Shown piece after piece: positions 17,079 through 24,221 of a stretch of DNA of 43,074 nucleotides (position 1 is the first letter of the stretch; each line of letters opens with the position of its first letter). The stretch covers positions 1 through 43,074 of the forward strand of contig CALAMQ010000037.1 of the NCBI GenBank assembly GCA_937925815.1, in the 5' to 3' direction. Made by a program: the position numbers and the translations under genes. Origin of the DNA: an uncultured Granulosicoccaceae bacterium (GTDB lineage: Bacteria; Pseudomonadota; Gammaproteobacteria; CALCKW01). The notes under the pieces were generated by a model. That model ran no database searches. It was given only the letters and a program-made list of their open reading frames with translations, and had not been told where the DNA came from.

Positions 17079-17277
17079 ACCGCAATCCTAGGTTGGCCCC
17101 TGTGTCGACGTGATCAACCGCATACCGGGAACACGCCTGCGAAACATCACCGCTGTGCGTCACCACAAGGACCCCGACACAATACCAGTCCCACCTAACT
17201 TGCAGCACCTCTTTTGTGAAATGTCAGATACGCTTCTGACCCATTCGGGGCAATTTGCACAATGTCGGTGCGTGCGC

Positions 17278-17311
17278 TTGACAGCCTACTCCACGCTGCG
17301 CAAAGTGCGCA
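17278..17311 (+). promoter_or_regulatory. Possible promoter/operator of the ureohydrolase gene
   Basis: TTGACA at 17278-17283 is a perfect -35 hexamer. Seventeen bases on is only a weak -10 (CAAAGT), but it is overlapped by TGCGCA-AAG-TGCGCA (17297-17311), a repeated palindrome that could be an operator. The start codon is 40 bases downstream. The weak -10 would fit activator dependence. This is inferred from sequence alone. Confidence 0.3.
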
Positions 17312-17350
17312 CGCACCCACACGCCACCGCGCGCGCGAAGAGCACAGACC

Positions 17351-18301
17351 ATGTCCAACACCTATGACAGCGGCCGCCTAAATTTGCCATTCGTCGGCAT
17401 ATGCACCTTTGGCAAGTACCCCTATGTGCAAGATTGGGACACCATAGACGCGGACGTGGCAGTGTTAGGCGCGCCATACGATTTTGGCTGCCAATACCGC
17501 AGCGGCGCGCGTTTTGGGCCGCGTTCAATCCGCGAGGCGTCGACCTTATTCAGTTTCGGCCACGCCGGCGCATACGACTTTGAGGACGACATCACCTACC
17601 TGCCCGCCGAGACCACGCGCATAGTCGACCTCGGCGACGCCGACATCATCCACACCGACACCGAGAACAGCCACCGCAACATTGAGTACGGTGTGCGCAA
17701 AATCCTCAAAGCCGGCGCCGTGCCGGTGGTGCTCGGAGGCGACCACTCGGTCAACATCCCCGCGATCAACGCCTTTGACGACCAAGAACCCATTCACCTG
17801 GTGCAGATCGACGCCCACCTCGATTTTGTCGATGAGCGCCACGGCGTGCGCTACGGCCACGGCAACCCAATGCGCCGCGCTGCAGACAAAAAATACGTAA
17901 CGGGTTTGTCGCAGATTGGTATCCGCAATGTGTCCTCCACGGCGCGCGAGGGCTACGAGTACGCGCGCAGCGTGGGCTCGGATATTTTGTCCGTGCGGCA
18001 AGTGCGCAAGCTTGGCATTGAAGCTACCCTAGAGCGCATTCCAGCCGGTGCGCGCTATTACGTCACCATCGACATCGACGGTTTTGACCCGAGCATTGCA
18101 CCCGGCACTGGCACTCCCAGCCACGGCGGCTTCCTCTACTACGAGGGCCTGGAACTGCTGGACGGATTGTGCAAGCGCGGCACAATAGTGGGCATTGATC
18201 TTGTGGAAGTGGCGCCGGACTACGATCACGCCGGCTCAACCTCCACCCTCGCCGCTCAATTGCTGCTCAATCTCATCGGGCGCATGTTGCACCACCGCTG
18301 A
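17351..18301 (+). CDS. Ureohydrolase, agmatinase-like
   Basis: The 316-residue protein has all three signatures of the arginase/agmatinase family: GGDHS (129-133), IDAHLD (153-158) and TIDIDGFDP (239-247). His132, Asp154, His156, Asp158, Asp241 and Asp243 form the expected dinuclear manganese site. These enzymes cleave a guanidino group to give urea plus an amine. Length and spacing fit agmatinase, but guanidinobutyrase and guanidinopropionase share the same motifs, so the substrate is open. No arginine decarboxylase or putrescine gene is nearby. Start ATG at 17351. It diverges from the cyclase gene, with a 272-base region between. Confidence 0.93.
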   Translation: MSNTYDSGRLNLPFVGICTFGKYPYVQDWDTIDADVAVLGAPYDFGCQYRSGARFGPRSIREASTLFSFGHAGAYDFEDDITYLPAETTRIVDLGDADIIHTDTENSHRNIEYGVRKILKAGAVPVVLGGDHSVNIPAINAFDDQEPIHLVQIDAHLDFVDERHGVRYGHGNPMRRAADKKYVTGLSQIGIRNVSSTAREGYEYARSVGSDILSVRQVRKLGIEATLERIPAGARYYVTIDIDGFDPSIAPGTGTPSHGGFLYYEGLELLDGLCKRGTIVGIDLVEVAPDYDHAGSTSTLAAQLLLNLIGRMLHHR

Positions 18302-18322
18302 TGTCAGCGAAAAAAACCGCCG

Positions 18323-18784
18323 TCAAAACTCGTCTTCTTCATACACCACGAGTGTGCCGGCGAGCTTGTCGTGCAGGCCTTGCTTGCGCTTATCAAACGC
18401 GATCCAAAAAATGCCGAGAAAGAGCGGCAAGCTTGCGAGAAAGTAGCCAACGTACCGCACTAAGCACTGGCCAACGCCGAGTCGACCACCTGTCTTGGCG
18501 TCAACGATGCGCGTTCCCGTGAGCATTTTGCCCGGCGTTGCCGACTTGTATATCCAAAAGAGCACGACAGCGACAATAGGGAAGATATAGCTCAGGAGCA
18601 AATCCAAGGCGCCGTGGAGCAGCTTATCACTGGTCCAATAATCACCGCCGTAGACAAAGAACAATATCGGCAACGTCAGCACCAACAAAATGATCGTGTC
18701 GACTATCGCTGCGCCCAGACGAATCCAAAAACCGGCGTAACGCGGCTCACCCATATCTCCACCCTCAAGCTGTGTCACAAACAC
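18323..18784 (-). CDS. RDD-family membrane protein
   Basis: The 153-residue protein has the RDD layout: GFWIRLGAAIVDTIILLVL with the Arg and Asp of the first helix, a second hydrophobic block (LLLSYIFPIVAVVLFWIY), the SATPGKMLTGTRIVDAKTG motif between helices, and a last helix YFLASLPLFLGIFWIAF followed by DKRKQGLHDKLAGT. The last motif contains the Asp that completes the family name. RDD proteins are inner-membrane proteins; some are proposed ion exchangers, most are unassigned. The gene converges on the ureohydrolase gene with 21 bases between stops. Confidence 0.9.
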   Translation of the reverse strand: MFVTQLEGGDMGEPRYAGFWIRLGAAIVDTIILLVLTLPILFFVYGGDYWTSDKLLHGALDLLLSYIFPIVAVVLFWIYKSATPGKMLTGTRIVDAKTGGRLGVGQCLVRYVGYFLASLPLFLGIFWIAFDKRKQGLHDKLAGTLVVYEEDEF

Positions 18785-18887
18785 AAAATCCTAACACGCG
18801 ACACATGCCCGCGACCCCGTCATCCACCAAGCGAGACTCAACTTAATCCCAGTTGCAGTGACCGCCCGAGCGATCACAACAACTTTG

Positions 18888-19508
18888 CTATCTCGCGGGC
18901 GACAGCGAGCACTGCCCGCGATCGGGGTTCGGCTCGACCGACACTTTGACGATTTTCTCTAGGTCGTCCGCGCCGCCAACGTACTCACCGTCCACCCAGA
19001 TTTGCGGCACGGTGATCGGTGTCTTAGGCCCGACAATGGGTTTCACCCGACCGATCATTTCATAGAGTGAACGCGGGTCGCGCACCACATCGTGGTATTC
19101 GTACTCAATGCCCGCCATCTCGAGATAGCCCTTGGCGCGCACACAGTGCGGGCACGACGCCTTGCCAAACACATGCGTGCCAACCCGCTCGGTGCGCTGT
19201 ACGTGGGCGGCGATTATCGCCTCGGTCAACAGACCACGGTTGAGCGCGTGCCCCTGGCTCACGAGTTTGCCTTCAACCAATACAATCGGCGCGTGCCAGC
19301 CGCCGACTGACAGCGGCTTCCACCAATGAGACAACCAATCAAGGGTCTCAAGCTCAACCGGAACACCGGCGAGCTCGGTGGCAAAGGTGTCTTCAATCAC
19401 GTCCACTGTCAGCGAGCACTCGCCACACGGAATATTGACTTTAAAGGGACCAAAGCTGCCGGCCCAGCGGTACAGCGTGACTTTAACTGGCGTGTCTTTG
19501 TCCGCCAT
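18888..19508 (-). CDS. Two-domain thioredoxin-fold protein with C-terminal glutaredoxin
   Basis: Start is ATG at 19508, with TGAGG seven bases upstream, giving 206 residues. Residues 8-100 form a first thioredoxin-like domain: VTLYRWAGSFGPFKVNIPCG with a CGEC motif (Cys28/Cys31), then APIVLVEGKLVSQGHAL. Residues 110-190 are a classical glutaredoxin: THVFGKASCPHCVRAK with CPHC (Cys119/Cys122), TVPQIWVDGEYVGGADDLEK with the glutathione-binding TVP and GG-DDL motifs. It should reduce disulfides or glutathione adducts in the cytoplasm. The first domain may be a second redox centre or a partner-binding module. It stands alone between the RDD gene and a divergent lipoprotein pair. Confidence 0.85.
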   Translation of the reverse strand: MADKDTPVKVTLYRWAGSFGPFKVNIPCGECSLTVDVIEDTFATELAGVPVELETLDWLSHWWKPLSVGGWHAPIVLVEGKLVSQGHALNRGLLTEAIIAAHVQRTERVGTHVFGKASCPHCVRAKGYLEMAGIEYEYHDVVRDPRSLYEMIGRVKPIVGPKTPITVPQIWVDGEYVGGADDLEKIVKVSVEPNPDRGQCSLSPAR

Positions 19509-19848
19509 GGCAAACCTCATCATTATTGGTTGGGAGTCAGACAGCCTCAGGCGGCTGGGTTCCTTGCGGACATTGCGTATAACGCCGCTTTGCGGCTACA
19601 CACAGCGTCCGTCTACGGGTGCTCCGTTGCTTGCGACTCTGAGACCGGCCACGCAGCCTGACGAGCTAGACGCCGATCCATCACAAAGACCTATTTGCGA
19701 GCACATGTTTCACCCGAGCGGATAACTAATTTGAGCTATTTATTTTCCGCTTGACGCAACGCTATCACATACACCCTCACGCGTTGCCACGCCGTCCTGT
19801 ATGGCCTGGGTGAGACACCCACGCACCCATTTGCACAGGGAGACACAG

Positions 19849-20202
19849 GTGATTCTCTCATCAAAAGCTCACACCCAAACCACAATGTCATTATCCAGTC
19901 CTGTCAGCCGCCGCAGTAAAATGTGGCTCACCGGGCTCTTGCTCACACTGGCGTTGAGCGGCTGCTCCACGGTCACCATCAAACCTAATCGGGGGCCGAT
20001 GATTGAGTCTCCTCCCACTTACGAAAAACGACACCACTTCTATGTTTTCGGCTTAGTAGGTGAACGGCGTGTCAATCTTGATCAAGTCTGCCGAGGACGA
20101 GAACCGCTGAAAATGCAACGGCAATCGACCTTTGTCGACATGGCACTGCAAACGGTCACGCTGTCACTGTACAAGCCCGTCACAGCCAAAGTGTGGTGCT
20201 GA
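19849..20202 (+). CDS. Bor-family outer-membrane lipoprotein
   Basis: The protein has a lipoprotein signal: basic RRSK, hydrophobic WLTGLLLTLALSG, then the lipobox Cys (LALSGC). The mature part matches the Bor pattern: PTYEKRHHFYVFGLVGERRV, a VCRGREP Cys segment, then TLSLYKPVTAKVWC with a terminal Cys. Bor is a lambda lysogeny-related surface lipoprotein linked to serum survival in E. coli, but homologues are common in chromosomes. Three in-frame starts exist: GTG at 19849 (AGGGAG six bases upstream), ATG at 19885 and ATG at 19921; I prefer 19849 for its ribosome-binding site, though 19885 gives a more usual signal length. The next lipoprotein gene starts two bases after this stop. Confidence 0.75.
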   Translation: MILSSKAHTQTTMSLSSPVSRRSKMWLTGLLLTLALSGCSTVTIKPNRGPMIESPPTYEKRHHFYVFGLVGERRVNLDQVCRGREPLKMQRQSTFVDMALQTVTLSLYKPVTAKVWC

Positions 20203-20204
20203 AA

Positions 20205-20522
20205 ATGAACATCTCAACAATCCTATCCCGCTTCGCTTTCGCTCTGACTCTCTTCTCACTGGCAGGGTGTACCACCCTGCACTTCGACCGCGGTGAGCCC
20301 CTGCGCACCCCGGCGGCCAAATCGCAAAGCAGTTGGCATCACAATGTGCTGTTTGATCTCTACGAGCTCTCCGACCCAGTCAAACCCGCCCAAGTCTGCG
20401 GCAACACAGACTGGGCATCGGTCAAAGTGGAGAACAGCCTTGTGAACAATGTTGCGTCTTCAATGACCAACCTGTTTGGCCCGATCTGGTACCCACAAAC
20501 GGTAACGGTATCGTGCAGATAA
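20205..20522 (+). CDS. Small lipoprotein, coupled to the Bor-like gene
   Basis: ATG at 20205 follows the previous TGA by two bases, a tight translational coupling; the frame also opens earlier with GTG at 20193. The 105-residue protein has a lipoprotein signal, ILSRFAFALTLFSLAGC, with lipobox LAGC. The mature part keeps features of its neighbour: a His-rich segment (SSWHHNVLFDLYELSDPV), a QVCG cysteine, W in TDWASVKVEN, and a C-terminal VTVSC. This suggests a distant paralogue, with both forming a surface lipoprotein pair. Role unknown. Confidence 0.8.
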   Translation: MNISTILSRFAFALTLFSLAGCTTLHFDRGEPLRTPAAKSQSSWHHNVLFDLYELSDPVKPAQVCGNTDWASVKVENSLVNNVASSMTNLFGPIWYPQTVTVSCR

Positions 20523-20906
20523 CGTGAGACGCCTTGTTCGGTCGTCTCGCCTAGTGTTCGTGTCGCAGCCGCGCCTACGCCGCGCGGCAAACCGTCATTA
20601 TCTCGGTCATGGCTTCAGCCGCGTCACTGAGCGGCTGAAGCCAAGGCGACTGGGAAACCAGCGCATTGTTCGCTGTGCTCGCTATCACCATCTTCTTCGG
20701 TACCCGACTGATAACGGGCGGCAGCCCCCCAAAGCACAAGCCTGAATCCCGCGCCGACGGGCACGGCACGCCGCACAACACGCGGATCGTTTTTGCGCCG
20801 CGAAGACACCACCTGATGGCGCAGCTAGAAAGCCCAGGCCAGAACACCCCTCCCCCACTAACCCCTGTATCAGCGCGATAGTTGACGCGAGCACGGCCAG
20901 CCATTA
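20523..20906. other. Unresolved region with no confident gene
   Basis: All frames here are open in pieces on both strands, as is usual in GC-rich DNA, but none has a convincing start and composition. A plus-strand piece ending at 20881 has one hydrophobic helix (LFAVLAITIFFGTRLI) after a TTG at 20666; a minus-strand frame 20575-20904 is Cys- and Arg-rich and unlikely. A 13-bp hairpin (20610-20643) is the only strong structure. This may be a decayed gene. Confidence 0.4.
20610..20643. repeat. 13-bp perfect inverted repeat
   Basis: TGGCTTCAGCCGC (20610-20622) and GCGGCTGAAGCCA (20631-20643) are exact inverted copies around an eight-base loop. It lies 87 bases after the stop of the second lipoprotein gene. 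No T-run follows on either strand, but the stem is strong enough to be a Rho-type or mRNA-stabilising end. Confidence 0.5.
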
Positions 20907-20926
20907 TGGTAAGTCATGACTTACCA
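20907..20926. promoter_or_regulatory. 20-bp perfect palindrome centred on the arsR-type start codon
   Basis: TGGTAAGTCA (20907-20916) and TGACTTACCA (20917-20926) form an uninterrupted perfect palindrome. The ATG of the ArsR-family gene is at 20916-20918, in its very centre. ArsR-family dimers bind palindromes of this kind near their own promoter, so it is probably the autoregulatory operator; bound protein or an RNA hairpin would also cover the ribosome-binding area. Confidence 0.6.
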
Positions 20927-21233
20927 ATTAATATTCAGTGCACTGGCTGACCCGAGCCGCCGGCATGTATTCGAGCAACTGCGCGGCGGCAGCCGCAGCG
21001 TGGGTGAGTTGGCGCAATCGCTGCCGATCAGTCGCCCGGCCGTCTCGCAACACGTGAAGGTGCTTGCGCAGGCCGGGCTGGTCGATGTGCAGGTTCGAGG
21101 TCGGCGCAGCGAAGTCAGTGCCCGGCCCGACGGGCTCGCGGTGTTGCGCGAATACGTTGAATCCTACTGGTCTGACGTGCTCGGTGCGTTCGAGGCCGAA
21201 ATCACCCGACAGAGAGACGAACGCCATGATTGA
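20916..21233 (+). CDS. ArsR-family transcriptional regulator
   Basis: The 105-residue protein is a single winged helix of the ArsR type: LADPSRRHVFEQLRGGSRSV, then ELAQSLPISRPAVSQHVKVL with the recognition helix (about residues 38-51), the AGLVDVQVRGRR wing and a C-terminal dimer helix. It lacks the CxC metal-binding motif of metal-sensing ArsR proteins, so it probably answers to another signal or to protein contact. It overlaps the next gene, a SRPBCC protein, by eight bases; ArsR-SRPBCC pairs are a recurrent two-gene unit. A perfect 20-bp palindrome is centred on its start codon, suggesting self-repression. Confidence 0.92.
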   Translation: MTYQLIFSALADPSRRHVFEQLRGGSRSVGELAQSLPISRPAVSQHVKVLAQAGLVDVQVRGRRSEVSARPDGLAVLREYVESYWSDVLGAFEAEITRQRDERHD

Positions 21234-21690
21234 ACCCGTGATCAAATCCATTGAAGTGCCCTGCAGCCAGGCGCACGCCTTCCGCGTGTTTGTCGAGAAC
21301 ACCGCGAGTTGGTGGCCACTGGACAAGAACAGCGTGTCGGCCATGCAAGGCCACGCCGCTCGACACGTCGAGATCGAAACCCGGGTTGGCGGTCAGGTCC
21401 TAGAGACCACCCACGACGGGCAGACCGCACAATGGGGCACGGTCACCTGCTATGAGCCATCGGGTCGGCTCACACTCGATTGGCACATCGGCCTGCCGCA
21501 AGACAAGGCCAGCACCGTGGACGTGCAGTTCGAGGTGATCAGCGAAGAGCGCACCCGCGTCACACTCACCCACAGCAACTGGGAAAGCTTCGGCGACACC
21601 GCGCGCGACATGCGCGAGGGCTACAACAGCGGCTGGGTCAGCGTGTTCGAGGCCGCCTACGGCACTGCATGTCAGGGCGAAAAAGGCTGA
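21226..21690 (+). CDS. SRPBCC (AHSA1-like) domain protein
   Basis: Start is ATG at 21226, inside the end of the ArsR gene (8-base overlap), giving 154 residues. The fold pattern is that of AHSA1/START-like SRPBCC proteins: SIEVPCSQAHAFRVFVEN (strand and helix), WWPLDKNSVS, VGGQVLETTHDGQTAQWGTV with the G-E/R turn, VTCYEPSGRLTLDWHI, and a C-terminal helix ending GWVSVFEAAY. These domains bind hydrophobic ligands in a deep pocket; the ligand here is unknown. Translational coupling with the regulator suggests they act together. Confidence 0.88.
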   Translation: MIEPVIKSIEVPCSQAHAFRVFVENTASWWPLDKNSVSAMQGHAARHVEIETRVGGQVLETTHDGQTAQWGTVTCYEPSGRLTLDWHIGLPQDKASTVDVQFEVISEERTRVTLTHSNWESFGDTARDMREGYNSGWVSVFEAAYGTACQGEKG

Positions 21691-21700
21691 CGAAAAATCG

Positions 21701-22588
21701 TCAAGTGCGCAGCGGCGCCGTCTCGTCCAGCAGCCACGTCCGAAAGGCACTGGCGGCTGGCGAAATGGCGCCGGGCTCGTTGCGCAGCAAATAGTAGTGC
21801 TGCACACCTGGCACACTCTGATTCAGGCATGGCACCAACCCCATTTGCGCTTCAAGCCGGTCGCTCGCAGGCGCTCTTGCCAAGGCCACCCCGGTCCCGG
21901 CCGACGCCAGGCTGAAGCTGAAGACGGTGGAATCGGTGTAGAGGAAACGTGTGGGCGGGACGGTGACCCCCACCCCATCGAGAAACGGCAGCCAGCCCGC
22001 CCGGTGTGTCGCCACCTCGTGAAGTGTGTGTTCTGCCAGATCAGCCGCACTCTGTATTCGTTCAGCGATCTGCGGACTGGCAACCGGATATAGACGCTCG
22101 CCAAACAGCAGGTCGGCCCGGTCTGCAAACGCCGCCGGACTGCCAAACACGATTTGCAGGCCCGGCTCGGATGCCTCCTCGTCAGCGGCGCGGTTGGTGG
22201 TGCTGAGGTGGAGCCGGATGGCCGGATGGGCCGACTCGAAGTCCGGGACGCGACCGGAGAGGTAACCGAGCGCAAAGAGCAACAGCGCCCGCACATGCAA
22301 GCTCGACTGCTGACGCGGCCCGAACAACCCGTCGGTGGCGGTCTCGAGTGACACCAGCGCGTGCTCGACCGCGGGCAGCCAGGCCCGGCCCTGGTCGCTC
22401 AACACCACCGACCGCGCGTGCCGCACGAACAGGTCCACGCCGAGGTGTGATTCAAGTGCCTTGATCTGCTGACTGACCGCCGGCGCGCTCAGGTGCAGCG
22501 CCCGACCCGCCACGACAAAGCTCTCCGCGCGCGCGGCCGCGACAAAAACGCGCAGCCAATTCAGTGAGGGAATACGATCGAGATTCAT
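21701..22588 (-). CDS. LysR-family transcriptional regulator
   Basis: Taken from ATG at 22588 (295 residues, the family norm); an in-frame ATG four codons earlier is possible. The N-terminal wHTH is canonical: SLNWLRVFVAAARAESFVVA, GRALHLSAPAVSQQIKALES (recognition helix near 31-45), HLGVDLFVRHARSVVLSDQG. The effector domain follows, with a typical LysR substrate-binding fold (residues 90-290). Its layout resembles the GcvA branch. It is transcribed away from the oxygenase operon with 105 bases between start codons, the standard arrangement for a LysR activator of a divergent catabolic operon. I therefore infer that it controls that operon. Confidence 0.93.
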   Translation of the reverse strand: MNLDRIPSLNWLRVFVAAARAESFVVAGRALHLSAPAVSQQIKALESHLGVDLFVRHARSVVLSDQGRAWLPAVEHALVSLETATDGLFGPRQQSSLHVRALLLFALGYLSGRVPDFESAHPAIRLHLSTTNRAADEEASEPGLQIVFGSPAAFADRADLLFGERLYPVASPQIAERIQSAADLAEHTLHEVATHRAGWLPFLDGVGVTVPPTRFLYTDSTVFSFSLASAGTGVALARAPASDRLEAQMGLVPCLNQSVPGVQHYYLLRNEPGAISPAASAFRTWLLDETAPLRT

Positions 22589-22693
22589 GATCCCGAGCAT
22601 AAGTTTTGCCGAGCCTTTAGCACAAGCAATACAGCGCTCACCGTGCCCGGATTCCCCTACACTGCGGGCATCGAATTCGGCAGGAGACACCCC

Positions 22694-23575
22694 ATGACGG
22701 CTCTCGCACTCGACAACGGCACCCTGTCCACCGCCCACGTGGCGCAATACTGGGACGACGGTTTTCTGTGCCCCGTCCCAGTCATGCCCGAATCAGAAGC
22801 ACACGCACTGCGCGCCGAACTCGAGGCCATTGAGACCCGCTACCCGGACGGCTCCCTGCCGAGCCCGCTCGGTCAGTACCTGCGGGTCAACACCACGGTG
22901 GTGATGCCACTGGCCGCAAAGCTCGCCGCCGACCGGCGTATCCTCGATGTGGTTGAAGGCATTCTTGGTCCCAACCTGCTGGTCTGGGGCGCGGAATTCT
23001 TCGACAAGTCGGCACAGTCAGAGAAAATTGTGTCAATGCACCAAGACCTCACTTATTGGGGGCTGGGCGCCACCGGCAAGCAAGTCACGGCCTGGCTTGC
23101 ACTCTCACCAGCAACACCCGATTCAGGCTGCATGGCGACGGTGCGCGGCAGCCACAAAAACGCGATTCTGCCGCACGAAGACACTTTCGCTGAGAACAAC
23201 CTGCTCTCGCGCGGTCAAGAAGTGCAAGTCGAGGTTGCCGAGACTGACAAAGTCCACCTCGCGCTGCAACCGGGGCAAATGTCACTGCACCACGGCCTCG
23301 CCATTCACGGCTCCGGTCCCAACACCACAGACGACCGCAGGCTCGGTTTTGCGATCCGCTTCATCGCGCCGGATGTGGTGCAGCAAGACGCCGAGCGCGA
23401 TTACGCCATGCTGGTGCGTGGCGTGGACGCCGAGGGTAACTTCATCCACTACGCACCACCGGCGGATAACTTCACACCAAGCAGCCTTGAGTTATACGCC
23501 CGCATACGCGACGATCAAGCTGCGGCGCTGACCAAAGGCGCGGCGCAAGACGTGAAAATGTACGCCAGCAGCTGA
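22694..23575 (+). CDS. Phytanoyl-CoA dioxygenase (PhyH)-family Fe(II)/2-oxoglutarate oxygenase
   Basis: Start is ATG at 22694 with GGAG seven bases upstream (293 residues). The iron-binding facial triad is visible: His116 and Asp118 in SMHQDLTYWG, and His205 in GLAIHGSGPN, with Arg216 following in TDDRRLGFAIRF as the likely 2-oxoglutarate contact. The family hydroxylates unactivated carbon next to carboxyl, phosphonate or ammonium groups. PhnY, which hydroxylates 2-aminoethylphosphonate before C-P cleavage by PhnZ, belongs to this family. Here it is followed 11 bases later by an HD-domain oxygenase-like gene, the same order of functions as phnY-phnZ. The true substrate is unknown. Confidence 0.92.
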   Translation: MTALALDNGTLSTAHVAQYWDDGFLCPVPVMPESEAHALRAELEAIETRYPDGSLPSPLGQYLRVNTTVVMPLAAKLAADRRILDVVEGILGPNLLVWGAEFFDKSAQSEKIVSMHQDLTYWGLGATGKQVTAWLALSPATPDSGCMATVRGSHKNAILPHEDTFAENNLLSRGQEVQVEVAETDKVHLALQPGQMSLHHGLAIHGSGPNTTDDRRLGFAIRFIAPDVVQQDAERDYAMLVRGVDAEGNFIHYAPPADNFTPSSLELYARIRDDQAAALTKGAAQDVKMYASS

Positions 23576-23586
23576 GGACACCACAC

Positions 23587-24207
23587 GTGGAACACGTGAG
23601 CTTCACCGAGATGAAACGCGGCACCAAGGAAGACTACGACTTCCTGACCGAGCACGAGATTGCCTACACCCAAGGCACCGCAGACCGCTTGCTCAATGCC
23701 CTTGAGCACCTCGACGAAGGCTTGTCTGGTTATCAAATTACCCGCATGGGCCACTCCGTGCAGGCAGCGTCCCGCGCCTGGCGCGACGGGGCCGACACCG
23801 ACTGGGTAGTCTCAACGCTGCTGCACGACATTGGCGATATCTTCGCGCCGTATAACCACGACGAATACGCCGCCACCATCCTCAAACCCTTTGTGCGAGA
23901 GCAGTGCCGCTGGGTGGTTGAGAAACACGGCGATTTCCAGATGCTCTATTACGGTCACCACGTCGGCGGCAATCAACACAAGCGCGACCAATACCGCGGC
24001 GAGCCGCACTTCGAGGCCTGTGCCGAGTTTTGCGAACGCTGGGACCAGTCGAGTTTCGATCCCGACTACGACGACCTGCCGCTCGACTTCTTCAAGCCGA
24101 TGGTGCGCGAAGTCTTTGCACGCACCCCTTATGACCCCGCCGTCATCGACGCCGCACCGCAACCGCTGAGCAATCCAGCTGTCGCGGTGACGCGCAACGC
24201 GGCCTGA
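23587..24207 (+). CDS. HD-domain protein, PhnZ/TmpB-type mixed-valent diiron oxygenase candidate
   Basis: The 206-residue protein starts with GTG at 23587, GAGGA eight bases upstream. It keeps a full six-ligand set: His56 (RMGHSVQAA), His80-Asp81 (LLHDIGD), His91 (NHDEYAATI), His114 (VEKHGDF) and Asp153 (RWDQSSFD). In PhnZ, as I recall, the ligands are H34, H58, D59, H80, H104 and D161, so the first spacing (24) and the fourth (23-24) agree. Such diiron enzymes use O2 to cleave a C-P or C-C bond in an alpha-hydroxylated substrate. The N-terminal lid residues around Tyr49 differ from the PhnZ Tyr/Glu pair. It lies between two 2-oxoglutarate oxygenases in one operon. An ordinary phosphohydrolase is the alternative. 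Confidence 0.8.
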   Translation: MEHVSFTEMKRGTKEDYDFLTEHEIAYTQGTADRLLNALEHLDEGLSGYQITRMGHSVQAASRAWRDGADTDWVVSTLLHDIGDIFAPYNHDEYAATILKPFVREQCRWVVEKHGDFQMLYYGHHVGGNQHKRDQYRGEPHFEACAEFCERWDQSSFDPDYDDLPLDFFKPMVREVFARTPYDPAVIDAAPQPLSNPAVAVTRNAA

Positions 24208-24221
24208 GAGCACGTCTGGGC

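Noticed and set aside
20666-20881. 71-residue plus-strand frame with a membrane helix
   Set aside because: Only a TTG start with no ribosome-binding site, and a Pro/Arg-rich tail; kept as an unresolved region instead.
23812-24213. 133-residue antisense frame over the HD gene
   Set aside because: It mirrors the metal-site codons of the HD protein and has no independent signal.
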